A stretch of 64,000 bases of DNA from Paenalicyclobacillus ferrooxydans (GTDB lineage: Bacteria; Bacillota; Bacilli; Alicyclobacillales; Alicyclobacillaceae): NCBI RefSeq assembly GCF_001399675.1, contig NZ_LJCO01000030.1:62001-126000 (forward strand), written 5' to 3'. The notes beneath the pieces are model-generated. The model saw only the letters and a program-made list of their open reading frames with translations. It was not told the DNA's origin and did not search any database. Positions 1-9,173 of the stretch are shown here, piece after piece; position 1 is the first letter of the stretch; each line of letters starts with the position of its first letter. A program made the translations under genes and the position numbers.

Positions 1-1145
1 GATTGATTGAAGAGCGAATCGCCGGTATCGAAGACGTACAGGCGAACGGCAACGTGCCCTATGTGATTTACCGGTTCCATAAAGCCATGCGGGCCGTTTT
101 TCAAACTGGACGCCGAGCCTGGATGCTTCGTGTGATTCCCTGGAACGCGACGGTCATCTTGTACACGATTGCGATGAGCCTTGTGCTTCTCCTTGGGGTG
201 CACTTGTACTTAACAGGGCACGCGACGCTTGGAACGCTCTATTTGTTCTACCAATACACACAAATGTTAAACGATCCGATTGAACAACTCGGCAACCAAA
301 TGCAAGAGTTTCAAAAGGCGAAGTCCGGGATGCGTCGCTCGTCGGAGTTGCTCGCACAGGAGAGCAGCATCGTGGACGGGGTAGAGCACACCTTGCCGGA
401 TGGGCCGCTTGATGTCGAATTTGACCATGTGAACTTCAGTTATCACGCTGACGAACGCGTCTTGCATGATATCCACTTCCGATTGGGGGCGGGTGAACGG
501 CTGGGCATCGTTGGGCGAACAGGCAGCGGAAAGTCGAGCATCAGTCGGCTGTTGCTCCGTTTGTATAACGTTGAGAGCGGTGAAATCCGCGTGGGCGGGG
601 TCGATATCAAAACGCTCAAGTTAGAGGCGTTATACCGGCGTGTGGGGATGGTTACGCAGGACGTTCAGCTTTTCGATGGGACGCTGAGGGATAACCTCAC
701 CCTTTTTGACGGGCGGGTTACCGATTCAGAGATCCTCGAAATGACGGAGCGGTTGGGTCTGAGGTCGTGGATTGACGCGATGCCACAGGGACTCGGTACG
801 CACCTGTCGGCTGGCGGCGCGTCGCTGTCCGCGGGGGAGGCGCAGTTGTTTGCACTGACGCGCGTCTTTCTGACGAAACCCAGTCTGGTCATTCTCGACG
901 AACCATCTTCTCGGCTCGATCCAGCAACAGAGGCAACGCTGCAGCGAGCCGTCGATGAACTTCTGGCACACTCGACTGGGATTGTCATTGCTCACCGGCT
1001 GTCGACGCTGGATAAGGTCGATAAAATCATGGTCTTACGCCACGGGAAAATCCTCGAATTCGGCGACAGAGTAGCTCTCGCAGCCGATGAATCGTCGCAT
1101 TTCGCAGGTTTACTGAGGACAGACAGGCAGGAGGAACTCGCATGA
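1..1145 (+). CDS. ABC exporter half-transporter, first subunit (5' partial)
   Basis: C-terminal part of a membrane-fused ABC exporter; the frame is open at the left edge, so the true start lies outside the window. About 110 residues of the transmembrane domain remain, with hydrophobic helices near visible residues 48-70. The nucleotide-binding domain follows: Walker A GRTGSGKS (171-178), Q-loop Gln219, signature LSAGE (275-279, a departure from LSGGQ), Walker B LVILDE with the catalytic Glu (295-300) and switch His331. The next ABC gene has the opposite mix (normal signature, altered Walker B), so the two should form a heterodimeric exporter with one weak and one active ATP site. The substrate cannot be told from sequence. 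Multidrug or lipid export is typical of the family. Confidence 0.93.
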   Translation, partial: LIEERIAGIEDVQANGNVPYVIYRFHKAMRAVFQTGRRAWMLRVIPWNATVILYTIAMSLVLLLGVHLYLTGHATLGTLYLFYQYTQMLNDPIEQLGNQMQEFQKAKSGMRRSSELLAQESSIVDGVEHTLPDGPLDVEFDHVNFSYHADERVLHDIHFRLGAGERLGIVGRTGSGKSSISRLLLRLYNVESGEIRVGGVDIKTLKLEALYRRVGMVTQDVQLFDGTLRDNLTLFDGRVTDSEILEMTERLGLRSWIDAMPQGLGTHLSAGGASLSAGEAQLFALTRVFLTKPSLVILDEPSSRLDPATEATLQRAVDELLAHSTGIVIAHRLSTLDKVDKIMVLRHGKILEFGDRVALAADESSHFAGLLRTDRQEELA

Positions 1146-1408
1146 TGGATGCAGTTTCTCTCGCCAAGTCGTACAGTGCCTTTCGACAAGGTGCCCGGTT
1201 GTTCCAAGAAGTAAAACACGGCAGTCGTGAATCACCGGCTGTCTCGGATAGGAGGAAGACAAATGACTGTTGGGAGACTGCTTTTGAGAATGCTTTCCTT
1301 CCGACTGACGCTCTACTTGATAAACGCCTTTTTATGGACCATATTTCATTCCGTGCCGGTCCTGGTAGCTCTCGGCATGCAGTGGTTTTTCAATCGCGTA
1401 ACGGGTGA
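1142..1408 (+). CDS. short ORF coupled to the upstream ABC gene; possible frameshifted N-terminus
   Basis: This 88-codon frame starts with an ATG that overlaps the preceding stop (ATGA) and has a strong AGGAGG site 7 bases upstream, so it is probably initiated. It lies in a different frame from the second ABC gene and overlaps it from 1263 onward. The part before the overlap reads as a plausible amphipathic N-terminal extension ([20 protein letters not shown]...), whereas the part inside the ABC gene looks like shadow sequence. Either it is a short coupling peptide, or the second ABC protein once began here and a single-base change split off its first 40 or so residues. I recognise no domain. 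Confidence 0.25.
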   Translation: MMDAVSLAKSYSAFRQGARLFQEVKHGSRESPAVSDRRKTNDCWETAFENAFLPTDALLDKRLFMDHISFRAGPGSSRHAVVFQSRNG

Positions 1409-3161
1409 CTCTCACAGCCTGTGGTGGCTTGCGGTTCCGCTCTTAATTGTGTCACTGATTCGATTTGTGCGCGTTGGTGCGTTCTTTGGGGCCTTTTTTG
1501 AGTGGATTACACTGACCTATCACCTGCAAGCTGTCCTGCGCTTAAACATGCTGAAAGGCATCATGCGCTGGCCAGGCCGCAATCTTCCAGCCACTTCAGG
1601 CGAGGCGATGAGTCGCTTTCGGGGAGACGTGGACGAAGTCATAGAATACGTCGAGTCATGGACGGACTTTTGGGGGAGATTGGTGTTTGCTGTTGTCTCA
1701 CTGGTCATCATGGCACGTGTGAGTTGGCCTGTCACTGTGGTGGCAATCATGCCGCTGATGGTGGTTACGGTGCTGAATAACCTGTCCGGAAACCGCGCAC
1801 GCCGTTACAGTCAATTAAGCAGAGAAGCAACTGGGCGCATTACCAGCTTTATTGCCGAGATTTACTCTTCTGTGCAGGCATTGAAGTTGGGGCGCGCTGA
1901 AGACAATGTCGTCCAAAAGTTTACTCAACTGAACGAACAACGTCGACAAGCTGCGCTGAAAGACAACCTGTTCAAGCAGTGGATGCAGTCGATGAACCAG
2001 CATGTGTTGAACATCTCTACGGGAGTCATCTTGTTGATGTGCGCAGCACAGATGAGAGCAGGACATTTTACTGTAGGGGACTTTGCCTTGTTTACGTTCC
2101 TGCTCGGTAACTTTGCGTACAGTGTTTCGCTGTTCGGATATATGATCTTTCAGCATCAACGTCTGCGGGTCTCCCTCGATCGAATGCGAATCCTGTTTCG
2201 CCCTGGAGAAGAGGCGAAAATCGGCGACCACAGTGGAATTTATCTGTACGGTGAGCCTCCTCAAGCAGGGGAGATTGATACTGCCGTACGTCGCGACACT
2301 CATGAGACTGACCTTCATGGCCAGGACCAACATCCCGATGGTCACTTTTACGATGGCGGTGTCAAGCGCCTGCAGTGTCTTCAAGTGACCGGGCTTGCCT
2401 ACCGCTACCCGCAATCTGAAAACGGCGTCTTTGACGTAGAATTTACCCTCCATCGTGGCCAGTTTCTGGTGATTACAGGGCGCATCGGATCGGGCAAATC
2501 AACACTCATCAGGACGTTGCTCGGTCTGCTTCCTAAGCAAGAGGGTACGATTGCTTGGAATGGCCGCGTAGTTTCAGATCTGGCGGAGTTTCTCATCCCT
2601 CCGCGAGCGGCATACACTCCGCAGGTACCGCGTCTCTTCAGCGATCCGCTGCGGGAAAACATCACGCAAGGCCGACATGGGACAAAGGTTCAACTTCAGC
2701 ACGCCATTCACTCAGCTGTGATGGAGCGAGACCTGGAGGAACTCGAACACGGCCTCGACACCTTTGTTGGGCCGCGGGGGGTCATGCTATCGGGGGGACA
2801 GATTCAACGCGCGGCTACGGCCCGCATGATGATGACCCAGTCAGACCTTCTGATTTTTGATGATTTGTCGAGTGCACTTGACGTAGAGACTGAGAAGGAA
2901 CTGTGGGAGAGATTGCATCAAGAAGCAACATGTATCGCAGTTTCGCATCGTCGGGCTGCTCTTTGGCGCGCAGACTACGTGATTGTAATGAAGGACGGCC
3001 GCATCGACGGAGCAGGAACGTTGACAGATCTGTTGGAAACAAATGCAGAGATGCAGATGTTGTGGCGAGGGGAAGAAGACACTGGAAGTCTTAAACAGTA
3101 CAGAGCAGCGTGTGACTCGGCGGATGATACAGAAGAGCCCGAGGCGGAGTATGTCAGTTAA
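1263..3161 (+). CDS. ABC exporter half-transporter, second subunit
   Basis: Membrane-fused ABC exporter of 632 residues: transmembrane domain about 10-300, then an unusually long polar linker (about 312-370) rich in Gly, His, Asp and Glu, then the ATPase domain. Walker A is GRIGSGKS (406-413), signature LSGGQ (509-513), Walker B LLIFDD (529-534) and switch His562. The residue after Walker B is Asp where Glu normally catalyses hydrolysis, the hallmark of the degenerate site in heterodimeric exporters. The ATG at 1263 is chosen because GGAGGA lies 6 bases upstream; an in-frame GTG at 1227 has no good site. It is the partner of the preceding gene. The tail is acidic. Confidence 0.93.
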   Translation: MTVGRLLLRMLSFRLTLYLINAFLWTIFHSVPVLVALGMQWFFNRVTGDSHSLWWLAVPLLIVSLIRFVRVGAFFGAFFEWITLTYHLQAVLRLNMLKGIMRWPGRNLPATSGEAMSRFRGDVDEVIEYVESWTDFWGRLVFAVVSLVIMARVSWPVTVVAIMPLMVVTVLNNLSGNRARRYSQLSREATGRITSFIAEIYSSVQALKLGRAEDNVVQKFTQLNEQRRQAALKDNLFKQWMQSMNQHVLNISTGVILLMCAAQMRAGHFTVGDFALFTFLLGNFAYSVSLFGYMIFQHQRLRVSLDRMRILFRPGEEAKIGDHSGIYLYGEPPQAGEIDTAVRRDTHETDLHGQDQHPDGHFYDGGVKRLQCLQVTGLAYRYPQSENGVFDVEFTLHRGQFLVITGRIGSGKSTLIRTLLGLLPKQEGTIAWNGRVVSDLAEFLIPPRAAYTPQVPRLFSDPLRENITQGRHGTKVQLQHAIHSAVMERDLEELEHGLDTFVGPRGVMLSGGQIQRAATARMMMTQSDLLIFDDLSSALDVETEKELWERLHQEATCIAVSHRRAALWRADYVIVMKDGRIDGAGTLTDLLETNAEMQMLWRGEEDTGSLKQYRAACDSADDTEEPEAEYVS

Positions 3162-3211
3162 GGAAAACAAGACATAGACGTGAACGGAGCTCCTTCGTTG
3201 TAACGTTACAG

Positions 3212-3255
3212 AAATGAGACACAGCGGGTGTGAAAGCCGCTATGTCTCATTTTTT
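3212..3255 (+). terminator. Rho-independent terminator of the ABC operon
   Basis: A 16-base stem (3212-3227 with 3237-3252, one mismatch) with a 9-base loop is followed by a run of T. It closes the ABC exporter operon. Confidence 0.85.
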
Positions 3256-3305
3256 GTACAGAGCAGCATGTTTCGCCAAGCCACACTAGCCCGACGATCT
3301 TGTTT

Positions 3306-3659
3306 TTACCAATACGGACCGTAACCAGGTCCGTATCCGTAGTAACCGGGTCCATACCCATAATACGGAGGTCTTGCCAGATTTGCGGCAGCGAGACCTG
3401 TTAAAACACCAAAGGGAAAGAAGAAGAACGGTGCAAATACCTCTACGGCATCCGGTTGATTCGTATCGCCGAGAGCGTGGTCGACATCCGGCGAATCCGA
3501 GTTTGCGGATATTGGGTTGAGAACACCGCAGTTGACGATATAGATCCCTTCGTGGGTCACTGAATGCAGTACTCCATGATACATAATCCCTTCCACATGA
3601 TAAGCGACCACAGACTTACCAATCAGAGACTCGGCGTGTTTCCGCATCGAACGGTACAT
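3306..3659 (-). CDS. small protein with Gly/Tyr/Pro-rich C-terminus, unknown function
   Basis: 117 residues; the start is supported by AGGAGG upstream on the minus strand. The N-terminal half looks like a small beta-rich fold (GKSVVAYHVEGIMYHGVLHS), of the kind seen in short Bacillota proteins that bind or coat surfaces. A hydrophobic patch follows (FAPFFFFPFGVLTGLAAANL), then a low-complexity tail of repeated YGYGPGY units ending in GPYW. Such tails occur in spore coat and other surface proteins, so a spore-layer role is possible but only a guess. It stands alone between two convergent or unrelated genes. Another small protein at 52347 has a similar single-domain beta-rich look, without the tail. 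Confidence 0.75.
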   Translation of the reverse strand: MYRSMRKHAESLIGKSVVAYHVEGIMYHGVLHSVTHEGIYIVNCGVLNPISANSDSPDVDHALGDTNQPDAVEVFAPFFFFPFGVLTGLAAANLARPPYYGYGPGYYGYGPGYGPYW

Positions 3660-3827
3660 CTGCCAGCCCCTCCTTTTTGCCCATTTTGGTATAGCCTACG
3701 CTAGTCGCCGTGTCGCTGACGCGGACAGATGCCCGTTATTTTGGTGCTCTGAAGCATGGCTTAGGCGGTGTAACCAAGATTTGAAACAAGTTCGGAGGTG
3801 AAAAGCGATTCTGTGTTACGGACCCCT

Positions 3828-5129
3828 CTACGAAGCGGTCCTGCGAATACACCAGATGACACCGGTGCCGGGGACAAAACCTTCACCATCCCTGTTAATG
3901 CCCATGTCAACCACGTACATGGCTCCATCCGGTCCAAAGATCACATCAACGGGGCGCACAAAGCCCCCTTCGCCGCTGTAGGTGGCCGAGTAGCCTGAGC
4001 GATTCTTTGCAAATGTCTTTCGTCGACCGGTTCCGATATCAAGTCGAGAGACGCAGTGACCAAGGTTTTGAACGGGTTTCTTTCCCGGTCTGCCAGGACC
4101 GTACTCTGCGACGTATGCATCCCCGATCGGAGCAAAATTACCATTGTAGTTAAAATCAAAGCCCATTGCTGCTGAGTGAGGTGGAAAGACCGTGATGGGA
4201 GCAGGGGGTATCATAGGGTGTTTGGCAAGGAGAAAAGATGGCTGCGGTTGTTTCTTCGGTTTAAACTGAGGCAGTGTAACAGGAAGACCACCTGTGTAAT
4301 CCGGAAATCCGTACCAAGCCCCGAATTGGATGAGCTGTAACTCATCGGGAGAGTTTGAAACGGGGCGGCTGCCTCTCTCATCCATTCCATGGTTGGTCGC
4401 ATAGAGTCGACCTTGCCTGTCAAACTTTAAGCGGAATGGATTGCGCAGGCCCCAGGCAACGAGCTCGAGTTCTGAACCATCCGGGTTAGCGCGAAGGATA
4501 CTCCCGCTAGCAGCCGTGATGCCTTTCACCTTTTCTCGAACCTTTGATGGAACACCAAACGGAGAATACGCACCTGTTTTTGCTTCTGCACGGCCGGCCG
4601 TTGGAACTCGACTGTCCTTTGTTGTGAAGTTTTGACCCGTAAGTCGAATAGAGCGGCCCGGGTAGTCGTGGAAGAAAGGGTGTTGTCGTACCCAATCGTT
4701 GTCTTCCCCAACAATGCCGGAATTGGTTGCATTTCCTTGGCCAAAGTACATCTTTCCATCCGAACTGAAGATAACTTGATTGTTATGGTGGTCTCCGAGA
4801 CTTGGTAAACCGGTCAGGATGTCTTGCTTCTCGCCGTTTGGTTCAATCACAGTGACAGCGCCGCGGTGTGAGACGTAGATACGACCTTCGTGGAAATTGA
4901 TTCCGGTCAGCGGAGGATGAAACCCGTCCGCAATCGTTTCGAAACCATCCCCTGTTTGTTTCAGCACCTTGCCATTGCCGTCACTTACGCCGGCATCAGC
5001 CACAAGCACATCTTCATGAGGCGTAAAAATGAGGTTGATGGGACACGTCAGACCTTTTGCAAAGACCTCGATCTTGTACCCAGCGGGTAAAATGATATCC
5101 TCTGGATTCAACTTTCGTTCCGCAACCAC
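3828..5129 (-). CDS. sorbosone dehydrogenase-like / PQQ-type beta-propeller oxidoreductase
   Basis: 433 residues matching the glucose/sorbosone dehydrogenase (GSDH) beta-propeller family. Visible landmarks are the GDHHNNQVIFSSDGKMYFG segment (His114-His115, Asn116-Asn117, where family members place the catalytic His), GNATNSG, the WGLRNPFRLKFD blade and a late FGPDGAMYVVDMG blade. The GTG start at 5129 has AGGAG about 10 bases upstream. No signal peptide is visible, although most quinoprotein members are exported, so a cytoplasmic or quinone-free role is possible. Members oxidise sugars or sugar alcohols using PQQ, but no pqq gene lies nearby. It is transcribed alone. Confidence 0.82.
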   Translation of the reverse strand: MVAERKLNPEDIILPAGYKIEVFAKGLTCPINLIFTPHEDVLVADAGVSDGNGKVLKQTGDGFETIADGFHPPLTGINFHEGRIYVSHRGAVTVIEPNGEKQDILTGLPSLGDHHNNQVIFSSDGKMYFGQGNATNSGIVGEDNDWVRQHPFFHDYPGRSIRLTGQNFTTKDSRVPTAGRAEAKTGAYSPFGVPSKVREKVKGITAASGSILRANPDGSELELVAWGLRNPFRLKFDRQGRLYATNHGMDERGSRPVSNSPDELQLIQFGAWYGFPDYTGGLPVTLPQFKPKKQPQPSFLLAKHPMIPPAPITVFPPHSAAMGFDFNYNGNFAPIGDAYVAEYGPGRPGKKPVQNLGHCVSRLDIGTGRRKTFAKNRSGYSATYSGEGGFVRPVDVIFGPDGAMYVVDMGINRDGEGFVPGTGVIWCIRRTAS

Positions 5130-5282
5130 CCGTCACCATCTCCTGTCATCAGATGGTTTATGTGTATTGCGACTCCGGAATCGACATTCAAACCGCTCTC
5201 GTCTTGAGCCGGTCACTTTATTGGTTGAATTGTTTGTCACATTCAGTCGATATTTCCCGAGAAATGAGAGAAACCATACAAG

Positions 5283-5313
5283 AAAGGCAGACCATATCGT
5301 ATGGTCTGCCTTT
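5283..5313 (-). terminator. terminator hairpin after the alpha/beta hydrolase
   Basis: Perfect 14-base stem (5283-5296 with 5300-5313) with a 3-base loop. It lies just downstream of the alpha/beta hydrolase on the minus strand and is followed there by a T-rich stretch. Confidence 0.8.
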
Positions 5314-5331
5314 CAGCCGTACATAGCAGGT

Positions 5332-6192
5332 TTAAGATTCACTTCTGTTTAAGGCTGAAGATGGATTGCTCTCTATGGCAGCAAACAACTCATCCAGGGC
5401 GGTGACAATCGGCGGCCACGCCTCAGAGGTTGGCTGGATGAGTTTGAAGTGTTCAACTCCTGGAAGCTCAATCATGGTTACTGGGTCACCCATCTCCATG
5501 GCAGCGTTATAATAGTGTTCACTAATCTGAAGGGGCACTCGGTCGTCATCCGTCCCGTGTACAAGTACCTGCGGAAGTCCGAGCGGCAAGAGTTCCATTG
5601 GTGACGCCGCAGCGTAGCGGTTGGGAAATACGGACGGTATACCGCCGAGAAAGTCGACAACAGGACTCTGTTCTTGCCTGATTTCCCACATGAGTCTCAA
5701 GTCGTTGACGCCAGCGAGACTGATGGCACCGTGAATGCGAAGCGGAGATTCTGGCGAGGTGTCCGTTTCAGGCGAACCCATCTGAGAGACTCCCGCATGT
5801 TGTTCCAAAAAAGCCGCTGATTTGTGTCGTGCGGCAGACCAAAGGGCTAGGTGCCCACCTGCGGAGTGTCCCATTGTGACAACTCGACTCAAGTCGAGTT
5901 CGTACTTTTGCGCCAGAACTTTCAGGTGGTCCGCGGCGTTTCCAACGTCGATGAGGGTCTCGGGCCATCCGCCGCCGTCCTCGCCAACTCGTCGATACTC
6001 GATGTTCCACGTGGCGTAGCCGCGGGCAGTCAAGACGTCGCTGACAGCGTGCATCAAATCCAGACCGTATCGATCGTACCAAAATCCGCCGTGAATGACG
6101 ATGACGACCGGGTGCGGTCCTGGGCCAGAAGGGATGCGTAACTCACCAAACTGAGACGGCTGTGAACCGTAGGGAATGCGAATTTCGTTCAT
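5332..6192 (-). CDS. alpha/beta hydrolase (esterase / kynurenine formamidase-like)
   Basis: 286 residues with a complete alpha/beta hydrolase core: oxyanion loop HGGFW (34-38), nucleophile elbow GHSAGG with Ser110, an acid in HGTDDD (about Asp216) and His248 in GVEHF. The HGGFW form and the size fit the BD-FAE/kynurenine formamidase and small carboxylesterase group. The start at 6192 is preceded by GAGGTG at 6 bases. The reading frame remains open far upstream, but that part runs antisense through the divergent ThiF-like gene and is not coding. The substrate is unknown. It has a divergent neighbour 88 bases away and its own terminator. Confidence 0.88.
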   Translation of the reverse strand: MNEIRIPYGSQPSQFGELRIPSGPGPHPVVIVIHGGFWYDRYGLDLMHAVSDVLTARGYATWNIEYRRVGEDGGGWPETLIDVGNAADHLKVLAQKYELDLSRVVTMGHSAGGHLALWSAARHKSAAFLEQHAGVSQMGSPETDTSPESPLRIHGAISLAGVNDLRLMWEIRQEQSPVVDFLGGIPSVFPNRYAAASPMELLPLGLPQVLVHGTDDDRVPLQISEHYYNAAMEMGDPVTMIELPGVEHFKLIQPTSEAWPPIVTALDELFAAIESNPSSALNRSES

Positions 6193-6280
6193 ACACTGCA
6201 CCTCATCTCGCGAATCCTGTTCACTCAACTCCCATGCAGGTAGACTGCAGGTGGAACAAGGTTTATAAAACAGATATAAC

Positions 6281-7324
6281 ATGTTATCGGAGGCGATTGC
6301 CACGCGAGACGAGAGATACTCCCGACAAGTTTTATTCCGTCCGATTGGGCCGGAAGGACAAGCGAAACTCAACCAGTCCCGTGTTGCGATTGTCGGTATG
6401 GGAGCACTTGGTACGGTGATTGCGCCGCAGCTGGTGCGGGCGGGGGTTGGCTTTGTACGGTTGATTGACAGGGATATTATCGAGCCATCCAATCTGCAAC
6501 GGCAGTCACTGTACGATGAAGCAGATGCGGAACAAGGACGTGCCAAAGCAGCTGCAGCAGCCGAAAAACTGGAGCAAGCCAATCGAGATGTCGTCATTGA
6601 AGTGGCGGTTACGGACCTGACGTGGCGCAACGCGGAATCCCTGTTGGCGGATGTGGATGTCATCGTGGATGGAACGGACAACTTTCAAGTGCGCTATCTC
6701 ATCAATGACGTTGCCGTGAAGCACGGGATCCCTTGGTCGTACGGGGGGGCAGTGAGTTCGTACGGTACCACGGCTTTTTTTCGACCGAGTGAGACACCGT
6801 GCCTGGTTTGCCTGTTTGGCGCAAATCAAGGTACCGGAGGACACGATACCTGTGACACGGTTGGCGTCATTGCACCTGTCGTATCCATGATTGGCTCCAT
6901 GCAGGTGGCAGAGGTCCTCAAGTACTTAACGGGCAACGTTGATGCACTGTCCAATACCTTGACTCACCTGGATGTTTGGCAAAATGAATATCGGTCCGTC
7001 ACGTTGGGCCGCCCCAAGGAGAACTGTCCTTGTTGCCAGGAGAGAAGGTTTGAATCTTTGTCTGCCCAAAGAGACGGGTTAACGGTTTCCATGTGCGGTC
7101 GGCAGACCATTCAAGTGCGTCCGCCATCCGGACTTACGGTCCCCTTAGCTGACATGGCACAGAGGCTCTCCGTGTTTGGGACTGTTCGCCACAACCCCCA
7201 TCTGCTTCGATGTGACTTTGGCGATGTTCACATCACCTTGTTTGCAGATGGCAGAGCCCTGATTCACGGCATTGAAGATGAGACGCTTGCACGAAGCCTC
7301 TATGCCAGGTATATCGGCATGTAA
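6281..7324 (+). CDS. ThiF/MoeB/HesA-family adenylyltransferase
   Basis: E1-like enzyme that adenylates the C-terminal glycine of a ubiquitin-like sulfur carrier (ThiS, MoaD or similar) using ATP. The nucleotide-binding GMGALG loop is at 39-44, the catalytic-region Asp at VDGTDN (130-133), and zinc Cys pairs at CLVC (174, 177) and CPCC (249, 252). Cys191 in TCDTVGVIAP lies where ThiF and MoeB carry their reactive Cys. After the zinc site there is an extra C-terminal region of about 90 residues that is not a clear rhodanese domain (no active-site loop seen). No thi or moa gene lies nearby, so thiamine versus molybdopterin use is undecided. The XdhC-type gene 4 kb away weakly favours molybdenum cofactor. 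The start codon is uncertain because the ribosome site is poor. Confidence 0.87.
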   Translation: MLSEAIATRDERYSRQVLFRPIGPEGQAKLNQSRVAIVGMGALGTVIAPQLVRAGVGFVRLIDRDIIEPSNLQRQSLYDEADAEQGRAKAAAAAEKLEQANRDVVIEVAVTDLTWRNAESLLADVDVIVDGTDNFQVRYLINDVAVKHGIPWSYGGAVSSYGTTAFFRPSETPCLVCLFGANQGTGGHDTCDTVGVIAPVVSMIGSMQVAEVLKYLTGNVDALSNTLTHLDVWQNEYRSVTLGRPKENCPCCQERRFESLSAQRDGLTVSMCGRQTIQVRPPSGLTVPLADMAQRLSVFGTVRHNPHLLRCDFGDVHITLFADGRALIHGIEDETLARSLYARYIGM

Positions 7325-7398
7325 ATCTATCCTGTGTTCTCGGTATTTTTCAGGTCTCTGCCGACCCAAACATAGGCTTGCAGAGGCCGAGGAGGGTG

Positions 7399-8214
7399 TC
7401 ATGACCGGCGTAATGTTTTGGTTGCTGTGTAGACCGCAAATGACAGGGTGACTGCACATAGAATCACAATGGCGAGCGCTCCCCAGAGGAGCGGCCTGCC
7501 TTGCCAACCTCGAACCAACACGGAGCGCATGGCGTCAAACACGTAGGTAGTTGGATTGATGTGCGCAGCAATCCTCATCCATTTGGCGCCAATCAGGTTC
7601 AGGGGGACGAAGGTGTCACTTAAAAACAGCAAGGGGAAGAAGATAAAGGTTGCTGCTTGTGCAGCCTGCCCGTTTCCTGAGCGCAAGGCTGTTGCTACGG
7701 CGTACCCCGCAAACGCTAACCCCCAGCCGGCTGCCAGCAAGATGATGACAAGCAGTCCCGCCGCGCCAGTCGGTGTTTTGAGCCCCATCAACAGCGCCAC
7801 CACGGGAATTAACGCAGTCTGCACAACCAACTGCAGCATGCCGGCAATCATGGGTGCGAGTACCAGAGCGGTACGAGAGACCGGTGTGATACGAAGTTTC
7901 GTGAAGTAGCGATTGTCTAAGTCTCTGATTAACGCCTGTCCTGCACTCCCCGCTCCACCGACGGCACCGGAGACGACCGCGACTGGCAGGATAAAATTGA
8001 GGTAATGAGTGCCTGAAAACCCGGGCATTTTTGCGATGCCGCTGAGTCCACCTTGGTACACAAACAAAAAGAACAGGCTGATGGCGAGGTTCGGAATAAT
8101 GGCCCAGGGTACGCGCAGGGTTACCTGGATCGATCGGTTGGTGAGGACCATCAGGTCGCGCCAAAAATGAGCACGAATTTGCTCTCGTTCCAACGAAGGC
8201 ATGCTTACGCTCAT
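7399..8214 (-). CDS. ABC-2 type permease (DrrB-like)
   Basis: 271 residues with about six membrane helices and the ABC-2 layout: N-terminal cytoplasmic stretch with the LTNRSIQVTLRVPW segment, then paired helices. It pairs with the ATPase gene immediately upstream (8288-9163) as a DrrAB-type exporter of drugs or lipids. The start at 8214 has AGGAG about 9 bases upstream. The two genes are 73 bases apart and share the strand. If the ATPase is really truncated, this permease may be non-functional or served by another ATPase. Confidence 0.88.
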   Translation of the reverse strand: MSVSMPSLEREQIRAHFWRDLMVLTNRSIQVTLRVPWAIIPNLAISLFFLFVYQGGLSGIAKMPGFSGTHYLNFILPVAVVSGAVGGAGSAGQALIRDLDNRYFTKLRITPVSRTALVLAPMIAGMLQLVVQTALIPVVALLMGLKTPTGAAGLLVIILLAAGWGLAFAGYAVATALRSGNGQAAQAATFIFFPLLFLSDTFVPLNLIGAKWMRIAAHINPTTYVFDAMRSVLVRGWQGRPLLWGALAIVILCAVTLSFAVYTATKTLRRS

Positions 8215-8287
8215 GCACCATTCGCTCCTTTGTAAGTGGTTGGCGGGGCATCTTTTGAGAGACCCGTTTCCTCAACCAAATGACCCG

Positions 8288-9163
8288 TTAGCTCAAGAAA
8301 CACATGTCAATGGTGGGCGGGGCAACCTTGAGTCCTGCCAACTCGACCCCGATGGCACTGACATCGGCAAGGACCTGACCGATGGCGCTTGCTCCGTGGG
8401 GTGTGAAGACTCGAATAACATTCCTGTCCTGGGCTGCTTCATATGTCGACCCAATCCGCTGAAGCAATGGATTCAAGTCCGAGGTGTGTGCAGGCTCGAG
8501 TTCAATGACATCCCGCTCCAGCCGTCGTTTCAAGGTTTGCGGTGAGTCTTCGGCAATCATCTGTCCCTGATGGATGATCCCGATGTTGTCACAGAGCGCG
8601 TCTGCTTCTTCAAGATACTGTGTAGTTAAGAAGACCGTGACACCCGTCTGTTTCTGAACCGCTTGCAGCAGTTTCCAGAGCGCTGTGCGGTTCACCGGGG
8701 CGAGTCCCGTCGTTGGCTCATCCAAAAACAGAATCGGAGGTTGGTGCACCAGTGCGAGGGCAAGGTCCAGGCGACGGCGCATGCCTCCAGAGTAGGTTCG
8801 AATCCGCTTGTCGGCAGCCTCCTCGAGTCCAAACTGACTCAGTAACGAAGTGGCCCTCGACTTTGCCTCTGGGCGAGAGAGGTTGAACAAACGCCCTTGG
8901 ATTTGCAAGAGCTCGCGTCCCGTCAACATCGGATCGACCCCGGTGTCTTGCAATGCCACCCCAATGTTGCTCCTCACTTGGTTGGGGTGGTGGACAACGT
9001 CATACCCTGCCACGTGAACGTGCCCTTCCGTCGGCAGCATCAGCGTCGTCAGTATCTGAATCAACGTGCTTTTTCCAGCACCGTTCGGACCGAGGAAACC
9101 GTAGATTATCCCCTGCACACACCAAAACGGAGAGTCATTGTGCACTCTCCGCGGCCAGCACAA
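8288..9163 (-). CDS. ABC-2 exporter ATPase (DrrA-like), N-terminus missing
   Basis: ATP-binding subunit for the adjacent permease. From residue 18 the match to DrrA-like ATPases is normal: GFLGPNGAGKST (Walker A 25-32), Q-loop in ALQDTG (72), signature YSGGM (124-128), Walker B ILFLDE (144-149), then TTQYLEEAD (from 180). Before Walker A, however, only about 24 codons are available, where the family has about 40 carrying the first beta-strands and the adenine-stacking aromatic residue. The codons present (WPRRVHNDSPFW) do not resemble that region and overlap a terminator-like hairpin. The only starts are TTG 9163, an internal GTG near 9145, or GTG near 9118, none with a convincing ribosome site. 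This is probably a 5'-truncated gene. Confidence 0.75.
   Translation of the reverse strand: MCWPRRVHNDSPFWCVQGIIYGFLGPNGAGKSTLIQILTTLMLPTEGHVHVAGYDVVHHPNQVRSNIGVALQDTGVDPMLTGRELLQIQGRLFNLSRPEAKSRATSLLSQFGLEEAADKRIRTYSGGMRRRLDLALALVHQPPILFLDEPTTGLAPVNRTALWKLLQAVQKQTGVTVFLTTQYLEEADALCDNIGIIHQGQMIAEDSPQTLKRRLERDVIELEPAHTSDLNPLLQRIGSTYEAAQDRNVIRVFTPHGASAIGQVLADVSAIGVELAGLKVAPPTIDMCFLS
9122..9150 (-). terminator. terminator-like hairpin after mntH, inside the apparent ATPase start
   Basis: GGAGAGT (9129-9135) pairs with ACTCTCC (9144-9150) around an 8-base loop. On the minus strand it is followed by GTTTTGG. Its position fits termination of the Nramp gene, yet it falls within the first codons of the truncated ATPase. 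Confidence 0.5.
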
Positions 9164-9173
9164 GCAGGTTTAT

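Noticed and set aside
6193-6681. Long minus-strand extension of the alpha/beta hydrolase frame
   Set aside because: It runs antisense through the conserved ThiF-like gene and has no ribosome site; the ATG at 6192 gives the full family domain.
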